Assembly (NCBI GenBank): GCA_964452155.1 | Contig: CAYVLC010000077.1 | Coordinates: forward strand, 1 to 12,383 | Source of the DNA: UBA2632 sp964452155 | GTDB lineage: Bacteria > Bacteroidota > Bacteroidia > Bacteroidales > Dysgonomonadaceae | DNA length: 12,383 nucleotides | Reading direction: 5' to 3' | Shown here: positions 1-5,580 of the stretch, piece by piece | How the letters are laid out: each line of letters starts with the position of its first letter | How positions within the stretch are numbered: position 1 is the first letter of the stretch | Notes under the pieces: model-generated | The model's database searches: none | Told to the model about the DNA's origin: nothing | What the model saw: only the letters and a program-made list of their open reading frames with translations | Translations under genes and position numbers: made by a program

Positions 1-266
1 GTTGAGTTTTCTTTGAGGATTTAATACGCATGTTTATAAATAGGCAGCTGGGGTGTAATATTACACTAAATATTACACTATAATTTGTATATCGTATTGA
101 ACATCCTACCCTTTGGGGCTAGGAGCCCGTTGCCTATTTGTTTAGTATAATATCAGCCCTTCTGGCCTATCGCTATTTTCAATAGTTGCACTGTAACAAA
201 AAAAACAAAGAGCAATCTTCAATGACACAGTTTTGCATGTGAACCTAAGTGTGCGTGTGTATATAT
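1..266. other. Gene-poor left edge
   Basis: I see no supportable complete gene between the left edge and the terminator that precedes the S9 peptidase stop. On the minus strand an ATG at 31-29 opens a frame that stays open to the window edge (about 10 codons, beginning MRIKSSKKTQ). This could be the start of a real gene or chance. The stretch also holds a palindrome with a 12-bp tandem repeat (53-80) and a small GC-rich inverted repeat, GGGCT/AGCCC, at 116-128. No insertion-sequence end or tRNA could be identified with confidence. Confidence 0.4.
53..80. repeat. 14-bp palindrome overlapping a 12-bp tandem repeat
   Basis: Positions 53-66 read GTGTAATATTACAC, a perfect palindrome. The unit AATATTACACTA occurs twice in direct succession, at 57-68 and 69-80. 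This arrangement resembles a regulator operator and lies 22-50 bp upstream of the possible minus-strand ORF start at position 31. Its function is unknown, and an A/T-rich chance repeat is possible. Confidence 0.5.
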
Positions 267-303
267 AAAAAAACCTCCTGAAAACATCACAATTTTCAGG
301 AGG
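267..303 (-). terminator. Rho-independent terminator of the SDR-S9 peptidase unit
   Basis: Read on the minus strand, CCTCCTGAAAA and TTTTCAGGAGG form a perfect 11-bp stem (arms 293-303 and 274-284) around an 8-nt loop, followed directly by seven T. It lies about 54 bp past the stop codon of the S9 peptidase gene and is a textbook intrinsic terminator. Confidence 0.9.
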
Positions 304-356
304 CTAGTATTAACTTAAAACTTTATGTATAAACGTATGAAGAATTATAACAAGCA

Positions 357-2429
357 TCAATCTTTTTTGTTCATCACATATTTCTCCAACCATTGGTCTT
401 GCTCCCACAACAAATGCAATACATTTTGCTTGGCGGCATAACCATGGCTTTCTTTTGGTAAAATAACCAACCTTACAGGAGCACCAAAACTTTTGAGTGC
501 TTGAAAATAGCGCTCGCTTTGCATGGTATGTGTACCCGAGTTATTATCGGCCTCCCCATGTGTTAGCAATAGCGGTGTTTTCATTTTGTGAGCACTCATA
601 AATGGCGACATTGTGTTGTACACATCTGGTGAAGTCCAGTAGCTACGCTCTTCGCTTTGAAAGCCAAAGGGGGTGAGTGTACGATTGTATGCTCCACTAC
701 GAGCAATGCCTGCTGCAAACAAATTGGAGTGAGAGAGTAAGTTGGCCGTCATAAATGCACCATAAGAGTGTCCGCCAACAGCTACCCTGTTCCTATCTAT
801 ATATCCCAAATTATCTACAGCATCTATGGCTGCTTTTGCATTAGCTACAAGTTGCTCTACAAATGAATCGTTTGGCTGCGTGTCGCCTTCTCCCACAATT
901 GGGAAAGAGGCATCGTCCAAAATGGCATAACCTCTGGTTACCCAATATATTGGGTTGCCATAAGATAAGTAGGTAAACGAATTTGGATTGGCGGTGCTTT
1001 GTCCAGCACTACTTTTGTCTTTAAACTCGGTTGGGTATGCCCACATAATCATGGGGAGTTTCTCTTTTTTGGTCTTATCATAACCAGCTGGTAGGTATAG
1101 TGTACCCGTTAGTTCCACACCGTCATCGCGCTTATAGGTAATTACCTCTTTGTGCACATCGGCAATACTTTTGAAAGGATTCTCAAAAAAAGTAACCGGT
1201 GTTGGTTCTTTTTTATTGTTGATGTTCTGCACATAGTAGTTTGGATATTCAGTGGCCGACTGCATTCGTGTAAGCACTGTACCTTTCTTTATATCGATAA
1301 ACGAAAATAGGTCTTCTACTTTATTAGTAAACGAAGAGGTATATAATCTTTTCTTTTTAAGAGTTTTCAAGTTAAACTCGTCAATAAACGGAAATTGCCC
1401 TTCGGCTGTGAATCCATCTCCAAACATATAGATATTGTCTTTCTGAATGGTGAGCACATATCTGTCCATATCGTTACGCTCTGTATGGGGCGAGCCTGGT
1501 GAGCTGTAAACATCTTGGTAGTTACGGTCGGTTATAATGGTTGGCTCAACAGTATTGTCGGATGGATTGAAAACATAAGTTTTCTGATTCCGAGTGTTCC
1601 ACCATTGGTCAAGCAATAGCGCATATTGTTTATTGCCCCAATAAATACCCGCAAAGCGATTGATTGTTTTAGTCAGAAACTGTGGAGTACCACTAAAAGG
1701 TGCATCAAGCTGATATACTTCGTCTCGAAAAGGAACTTCGTTGGCAGGGTCTCCACCATCAAGTGCTTCGGCCCAGTAGAGTGTAGCAGGAAGGTCGCTT
1801 CTCCACGAGATGTTTCTCTTTCCTGTTTCTGTAGCCATAAAACCAACTGGCAAGTTTTCGAGCAAGTCGCTATGATGAAATTCGGTAACTAGCTTACCAT
1901 CCGATGTATAAACATCTGTTTTTGCAGGGAAACTGTAGAAAGGCACCAAATAAGAGTAAGGAGGTGTTATTGTTGTGAGAAGAACATATTGGCCATTAGG
2001 TGAAAAAGATATGTTTCTATGAAGATTTNNNNNNNNNNNNNNNNNNNNNNNNNNNNNNNNNNNNNNNNNNNNNNNNNNNNNNNNNNNNNNNNNNNNNNNN
2101 NNNNNNNNNNNNNNNNNNNNNNNNNNNNTGAGTTTTTTATACTTAATATCGGTATAAAAATTAGTTGTGCTAGATATATTAGTTTTAGGATTGATGCGAA
2201 GCCCAGCTAAGCGAAGCTCTGGTTGGCTCAAGTCTGATAAAGACTTAAAAGCATCGCGATAGTAAAAGAGCATTTGTTCTTTTTTACTATCAATAGATAC
2301 TATGGGAGCTCTCTCCACATCTACCAGCTCTAAAATAGATGCAGGTGGTTTTTGATACTCTATGTTTTCTTGAGAGTATCCAGTAATTGTAGATAACATA
2401 CACGTTAAGCTTAATAAGATTTTTTTCAT
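357..2429 (-). CDS. Periplasmic S9 family peptidase, glutamyl endopeptidase (S9D) type; interrupted by an assembly gap
   Basis: This is a serine peptidase of the prolyl oligopeptidase clan, closest in my recall to the chloroplast glutamyl endopeptidase group. It probably cleaves peptides in the periplasm. An N-terminal signal peptide (K2-K3, hydrophobic 4-17, likely cleavage after GYSQ at residue 20) precedes a beta-propeller-like region with pieces such as SFSPNGQYVLLTT and TLYWAEALDGGD. The alpha/beta hydrolase domain starts near residue 429. The triad is visible: Ser555 in GGHSYGAF (codon 767-765), Asp628 in HGEADNNSGT and His662 in KESHGY. A GTG at 2435 is in frame, but ATG 2429 gives a canonical signal peptide, so I chose it. 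The gene lies 58 bp downstream of the SDR gene on the same strand. The 690 residues include 34 unknown ones from the N run, whereas family members are about 800 residues, so sequence is missing. The exact cleavage specificity is inferred. Confidence 0.88.
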   Translation of the reverse strand: MKKILLSLTCMLSTITGYSQENIEYQKPPASILELVDVERAPIVSIDSKKEQMLFYYRDAFKSLSDLSQPELRLAGLRINPKTNISSTTNFYTDIKYKKLXXXXXXXXXXXXXXXXXXXXXXXXXXXXXXXXXXNLHRNISFSPNGQYVLLTTITPPYSYLVPFYSFPAKTDVYTSDGKLVTEFHHSDLLENLPVGFMATETGKRNISWRSDLPATLYWAEALDGGDPANEVPFRDEVYQLDAPFSGTPQFLTKTINRFAGIYWGNKQYALLLDQWWNTRNQKTYVFNPSDNTVEPTIITDRNYQDVYSSPGSPHTERNDMDRYVLTIQKDNIYMFGDGFTAEGQFPFIDEFNLKTLKKKRLYTSSFTNKVEDLFSFIDIKKGTVLTRMQSATEYPNYYVQNINNKKEPTPVTFFENPFKSIADVHKEVITYKRDDGVELTGTLYLPAGYDKTKKEKLPMIMWAYPTEFKDKSSAGQSTANPNSFTYLSYGNPIYWVTRGYAILDDASFPIVGEGDTQPNDSFVEQLVANAKAAIDAVDNLGYIDRNRVAVGGHSYGAFMTANLLSHSNLFAAGIARSGAYNRTLTPFGFQSEERSYWTSPDVYNTMSPFMSAHKMKTPLLLTHGEADNNSGTHTMQSERYFQALKSFGAPVRLVILPKESHGYAAKQNVLHLLWEQDQWLEKYVMNKKD
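2029..2128. other. Scaffold gap of exactly 100 N
   Basis: One hundred consecutive N is the usual placeholder for a join of unknown length. It falls inside the S9 peptidase propeller, between the segment ending at residue 100 (FYTDIKYKKL) and the segment starting NLHRNISFSP. Both flanks belong to the same protein, so the join is credible. The reading frame across the N run is accidental or forced and should not be trusted for length. Confidence 0.98.
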
Positions 2430-2487
2430 AATCACTTTCTTTTGATAATTGAGAAGATAATATTTTTATTTTCCTTTACAAGAAAAA

Positions 2488-3252
2488 CTAAATTTCTTGT
2501 TTGTAAAACACTGAAGAAGAAGCCTGTGCAGCAGGCATCACAACCATATCATTTATGTTGACATGCTTTGGACGCGACACTGCAAACCAAATACATTCGG
2601 CTACATCAGAAGCTACTAGTGCCTCAAAACCTTCATACACTGCTTTAGCCCTATCGGAATCGTTGTGAAATCTCACCAGCGAGAATTCTGTTTCTACAGC
2701 ACCCGGACATATTTGTGTAACTTTTATATTGTGCTTTAGCAAATCCATGCGCATACCTTTGCTTAAAGCATCTACGGCATGTTTGGTGGCACAATATACA
2801 TTTCCGTTTGGATAGACTTCCTTGCCAGCTATAGAGCCAATATTAATAATATGACCACCTGTTTTGTTTTCTTTCATCAATTGCGCCACTTGATACGACA
2901 CATACAGAAGGCCTTTCACATTGGTATCAATCATCCTGTTCCAATCGTCAGAACTACCCGCATCTATTGGCTCTAAGCCAGCAGCCAAGCCAGCATTGTT
3001 AATCAATACATCAATCTTGCTCCACGGCATTGGCAGTCCTTGTAGTATTTGCTTTACTTCGTCTTCGTTTCTTACATCAAAGCATAAATCTAAAACACGT
3101 ATTAATGGGGTTTCAATTTCTTTTTTCAACCTCTTTAGCCTATCAGATCTACGTCCTGTAATAATTAAATCATAACCATTTGATGCAAACATCCAGGCTG
3201 TGGCTTCACCTATTCCTGATGTTGCACCTGTTATAAGCACAACTTTTTTCAT
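2488..3252 (-). CDS. SDR family NADP-dependent oxidoreductase, YdfG-like
   Basis: This is a classical short-chain dehydrogenase/reductase of 254 residues, probably a cytoplasmic NADP(H)-dependent 3-hydroxy acid or beta-hydroxy amino acid dehydrogenase of the YdfG type. The Rossmann motif TGATSGIG is at 8-15. Arg34-Arg35 after the second strand favour NADP. NNAG is at 85-88. The catalytic set Asn111, Ser140, Tyr153 and Lys157 (YCATK) is complete, followed by PG at 183-184. An in-frame ATG at 3315 would add 21 residues of low-complexity sequence with no SDR features. That extension would also contain the best promoter element, TAAATTTG at 3296-3289, so ATG 3252 (MKKVVLITGA) is the likely start. 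The S9 peptidase gene follows after 58 bp with no convincing terminator, suggesting co-transcription. The substrate cannot be read from sequence. Confidence 0.88.
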   Translation of the reverse strand: MKKVVLITGATSGIGEATAWMFASNGYDLIITGRRSDRLKRLKKEIETPLIRVLDLCFDVRNEDEVKQILQGLPMPWSKIDVLINNAGLAAGLEPIDAGSSDDWNRMIDTNVKGLLYVSYQVAQLMKENKTGGHIINIGSIAGKEVYPNGNVYCATKHAVDALSKGMRMDLLKHNIKVTQICPGAVETEFSLVRFHNDSDRAKAVYEGFEALVASDVAECIWFAVSRPKHVNINDMVVMPAAQASSSVFYKQEI

Positions 3253-3288
3253 ATTTGAGTGTTTTATAATCATTATAGATATTTCTTT

Positions 3289-3316
3289 CAAATTTAATTC
3301 AAAAAAATCAGACAAA
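3289..3316 (-). promoter_or_regulatory. Candidate Bacteroidota promoter for the SDR-S9 unit
   Basis: On the minus strand TTTG (3316-3313) is followed after 16 nt by TAAATTTG (3296-3289), matching the -33 TTTG / -7 TAnnTTTG pattern of Bacteroidota, with a slightly short spacer. Transcription would start near 3283, about 30 nt before ATG 3252. Confidence 0.5.
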
Positions 3317-3324
3317 CCATTTTA

Positions 3325-3360
3325 TTTGATATTAAACCAATTTAATTATACATATATTTG
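3325..3360 (+). promoter_or_regulatory. Candidate Bacteroidota promoter for the DUF2007/AI-2E genes
   Basis: TTTG at 3325-3328 and TATATTTG at 3353-3360 match the -33 and -7 elements of Bacteroidota. The spacer is 24 nt, slightly longer than usual. The -7 element ends 26 nt before the DUF2007 start codon and 16 nt before its Shine-Dalgarno sequence. Confidence 0.55.
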
Positions 3361-3376
3361 TATGAAATAAAAAAAA

Positions 3377-3382
3377 GGAGGG
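3377..3382 (+). promoter_or_regulatory. Strong Shine-Dalgarno sequence of the DUF2007 gene
   Basis: GGAGGG lies 4 nt before ATG 3387. Most other genes here lack a clear Shine-Dalgarno sequence, as is usual in Bacteroidota, so this one stands out. It fixes the start codon and suggests efficient initiation. Confidence 0.7.
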
Positions 3383-3386
3383 CATT

Positions 3387-3611
3387 ATGGATTTAATTAC
3401 TATTAAAACATTCAATTTTCCATCGGAGGTTGCTGTAGTACAATCTTTTTTAGAAATGGAAGGAATCACTGTATATCTAAAAAACTATACAGCAAGCCAA
3501 TTGTCATATTCTATTGGCGATATTGATATGCAAGTAACAGAGGAAGATTACGAAAAAGCAAAACAAGCACTCATTGACGGGGGTTTTGCAGTAGCCGAAG
3601 ATTTTTATTAA
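3387..3611 (+). CDS. DUF2007 family small protein (putative signal-transducing)
   Basis: This 74-residue cytoplasmic protein begins MDLITIKTFNFPSEVAVVQS and continues with FLEMEGI, the pattern of the DUF2007 family. Family members are 65-80 residues long, so it is full length. The family is named putative signal transducing because of a predicted small alpha/beta fold related to GlnB. No catalytic residues are evident and the real role is unknown. The acidic segment VTEEDYEKAKQALIDGGF near the C terminus is typical of the family. A divergent promoter region lies upstream, and the AI-2E family gene follows after 40 bp without a terminator, so the two are probably one transcript. Confidence 0.82.
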   Translation: MDLITIKTFNFPSEVAVVQSFLEMEGITVYLKNYTASQLSYSIGDIDMQVTEEDYEKAKQALIDGGFAVAEDFY

Positions 3612-3651
3612 ACAAACACACACTTTATTATTCAAAATATACTACATATAA

Positions 3652-4737
3652 ATGATTAAGATAAAAAACCAACAATACAAATACATTTTAATTGGTCTTT
3701 TGGTATTGGTTGGTCTCATTTTATTTAAACAAGGAAGACCTTTTTTAAGTGGCCTTTTTGGTGCGTCCACACTGTTTGTCATGATGCGTAGCCAAATGGA
3801 TTATCTAACAGAAAAGAAGAAGTGGAACCGCCATCTTAGCGCCTCTCTCCTTTTGCTGGAGTCTTTGATGGTGTTTTTGATACCTCTCACAGCCTTTGCC
3901 CTTTTGGTAGTAGATACCCTTTCTGGTATCGAGTTCGACTTGCTGTCAATACTCGCTCAAATAGAGAACTTTATCAATATGATTGAAGAGAGAATTGGCT
4001 ATGACATTATCACACTTGAAAATTTGGCTTTTATTCCAAAAATTGGAGGTACTACTCTTCAGTTTTTAGCCACAAGCATCTATTCTTTAATTTTAAACAG
4101 CATAGTAGTTCTTTTTATACTCTACTACATGTTGTATAACTACAAAGGGTTTGAAAAAGGTTTGAAAGAGATACTACCCTTTAGAGAAGAAAACAAACAG
4201 ATACTTGCCGAAGAGACAAAAGAAATCATTCGCGCCAATGCAATAGGTATTCCATTGCTAGGTATCATTCAAGGAGTGTTTGCCCTTGGCGGTTATATGT
4301 TTTTTGGGATAGACAAACCCGTTCTCTTCGCAATTCTCACAGCATTCTCTACAATACTACCTGTTGTAGGCACAATGGTAGTTTGGGTGCCACTCGGCAT
4401 TGGTATTATTGCTTCGGGTGATGTTTTATCGGGTATAATCTTCTTATTGTATGGTTTAATTGTAATTGGAGGAGTTGACAACTTAGCCCGCTTTATGCTT
4501 CAAAAACAGCTTGCAGATATACACCCACTCATCACAATATTTGGTGTTATTATTGGTCTTCAAATGTTTGGGTTCTGGGGGGTAATTTTTGGTCCTCTGC
4601 TGCTCTCTTATTTGGTCTTGTTTTTTAATATGTACAGGCATGATTATATACCTGGCTCAAAGGCTAAACCTCGTGTTACAACAAATATGAAATCTCGAGG
4701 AATACCCAAATACAACATCAACAACAACAAAAAATAG
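3652..4737 (+). CDS. AI-2E family (UPF0118) transporter, multi-pass inner-membrane protein
   Basis: This 361-residue integral membrane protein belongs to the AI-2E/UPF0118 permease family. Hydrophobic segments lie at roughly 11-25, 30-46, 65-90, 139-162, 197-219, 223-272 (two), 290-305 and 306-327. A soluble, partly amphipathic stretch (about 92-135) separates the N-terminal helices from the rest, as in the family. The conserved C-terminal signature is present: GVDNLARFMLQ (274-284), then HPLITIFGVIIG (291-302) and FGPLLLSY. Characterised relatives export autoinducer-2 or act as Na+/H+ antiporters, so the transported species here is uncertain. The tail after 330 is basic and Asn/Lys rich. There is no obvious Shine-Dalgarno sequence before ATG 3652. 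It probably shares a transcript with the DUF2007 gene 40 bp upstream. I see no hairpin terminator after it. Confidence 0.88.
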   Translation: MIKIKNQQYKYILIGLLVLVGLILFKQGRPFLSGLFGASTLFVMMRSQMDYLTEKKKWNRHLSASLLLLESLMVFLIPLTAFALLVVDTLSGIEFDLLSILAQIENFINMIEERIGYDIITLENLAFIPKIGGTTLQFLATSIYSLILNSIVVLFILYYMLYNYKGFEKGLKEILPFREENKQILAEETKEIIRANAIGIPLLGIIQGVFALGGYMFFGIDKPVLFAILTAFSTILPVVGTMVVWVPLGIGIIASGDVLSGIIFLLYGLIVIGGVDNLARFMLQKQLADIHPLITIFGVIIGLQMFGFWGVIFGPLLLSYLVLFFNMYRHDYIPGSKAKPRVTTNMKSRGIPKYNINNNKK

Positions 4738-4823
4738 AAAAAAAGAGAAATGACAAAACACATTTATTCAAGCCCCAAATGTTATCAATAGACAGAATCA
4801 ATGTTTCATAGAGAGACTTTTAT

Positions 4824-4854
4824 TTTGAATCTAGCCGTAAATTTCGTATCTTTA
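4824..4854 (+). promoter_or_regulatory. Candidate promoter of dps
   Basis: TTTG at 4824-4827 and TATCTTTA at 4847-4854 are separated by 19 nt, the preferred Bacteroidota spacing. The -7 element differs from TAnnTTTG only in its last base. The predicted start near 4861 leaves a leader of about 30 nt before ATG 4893. No operator for a peroxide or iron regulator could be recognised. Confidence 0.65.
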
Positions 4855-4892
4855 CACTTGATAATTAACAAACACAAAATATATAATTAAGT

Positions 4893-5366
4893 ATGAAAAC
4901 AACAAATTATTTAAGTTTAGACAAAAACAGCACTAAAAAAGTTAGCGACGAGTTACAAAATCTTTTAGCAGACTTCCAATTATACTATACAAACCTTCGT
5001 GGTTTCCATTGGAATATTGTAGGTAAACAATTTTACAGATTACACGATCAGTTTGAAGAGTTGTATGACCAAGCGTCTGACCAAATTGACGAAATTGCAG
5101 AACGCATTTTGATGCTAGGCGAAACTCCGAACCACAATTTTAGCGACTATCTAAAAGTTAGCGAAATTAAAGAAACAGGTGTAGTATCTAATGGAGAAGA
5201 GTCAGTAAAACTTGTATTAGACTTCTTAAAAGTATTGATTGCTAAAGAACGCAAAATTGCAGAATTGGCAGCCGATGCAAATGATGAAGTAACAGCAGAT
5301 CTAATGATAGGTTACCTCGAAGGTCAAGAGAAGACAGTATGGATGTTAACAGCTTTCTTGTCATAA
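4893..5366 (+). CDS. dps: Dps-type DNA-protecting ferritin
   Basis: Dps assembles into 12-subunit cages that oxidise Fe(II), preferably with hydrogen peroxide, store the iron, and protect DNA during oxidative stress or starvation. This 157-residue protein is full length for the family. The ferroxidase residues are all visible: His39 in RGFHWN, His51 in RLHDQFEELY, and Asp66 and Glu70 in IDEIAERILMLG. The N-terminal tail (1-20) is short and contains four lysines, so direct DNA binding is possible but not assured. The gene appears monocistronic, with its own promoter and a downstream hairpin. Its position before clpC puts two stress-protection genes side by side. A non-Dps bacterioferritin is unlikely, given the His-Trp signature and the length. 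Confidence 0.95.
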   Translation: MKTTNYLSLDKNSTKKVSDELQNLLADFQLYYTNLRGFHWNIVGKQFYRLHDQFEELYDQASDQIDEIAERILMLGETPNHNFSDYLKVSEIKETGVVSNGEESVKLVLDFLKVLIAKERKIAELAADANDEVTADLMIGYLEGQEKTVWMLTAFLS

Positions 5367-5391
5367 TAAACCTTTTAATTATAAAATAGTC

Positions 5392-5432
5392 AAATAAGCG
5401 GTGCATTATACACAATGTATCGCTTATTTTGT
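5392..5432 (+). terminator. Probable terminator of dps
   Basis: Arms 5392-5407 and 5414-5429 (AAATAAGCG pairing with CGCTTATTT, then a weaker inner part with G-T pairs) form a stem of about 16 bp with a 6-nt loop. The T tract (TTTT then GT) is short. It lies 26 bp after the dps stop codon. Confidence 0.65.
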
Positions 5433-5470
5433 ATGAGAACAAAAGAGAATAGTGTTTGTTAAAGAAAATG

Positions 5471-5487
5471 TTGGCACAGTTTTTGTA
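5471..5487 (+). promoter_or_regulatory. Candidate sigma-54 (-24/-12) promoter upstream of clpC
   Basis: TTGGCACAGTTTTTGTA matches the sigma-54 consensus YTGGCACG-N4-TTGCW with the exact spacing and two differences (A for G after CAC, T for C in TTGC). The predicted start near 5498 gives a leader of about 80 nt before clpC. No activator binding site was recognised, and regulation by RpoN is inference. Confidence 0.5.
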
Positions 5488-5533
5488 CTATCATATATGT
5501 AAGTCATAATTATAGCACCTATAAAATAACTGC

Positions 5534-5541
5534 TATATTTG
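5534..5541 (+). promoter_or_regulatory. Candidate -7 element close to clpC
   Basis: TATATTTG fits the Bacteroidota -7 consensus TAnnTTTG and ends 39 nt before ATG 5581. No TTTG -33 box is found at a suitable distance upstream, so this may be a weak or chance element. Confidence 0.35.
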
Positions 5542-5580
5542 TAACTCAGTATAATATTATAAGGAAGAGAGGAAAAATAA

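Noticed and set aside
116..128. Small GC-rich hairpin GGGCT-AGG-AGCCC near the left edge, considered as part of a tRNA or terminator
   Set aside because: There is no cloverleaf around it and no T tract after it. The 5-bp stem with a 3-nt loop is too small to interpret.
2478..2500. Inverted repeat ACAAGAAA / TTTCTTGT at the 3' end of the SDR gene
   Set aside because: The stem is only 8 bp and A/T rich, it overlaps the stop codon, and no T run follows in the direction of transcription, so I do not call it a terminator between the SDR and S9 genes.
3253..3315. N-terminal extension of the SDR to the ATG at 3315
   Set aside because: The extra 21 residues lack SDR features, and the extension would cover the TAAATTTG promoter element. 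The TGxxxGIG motif lies at the expected distance from ATG 3252.
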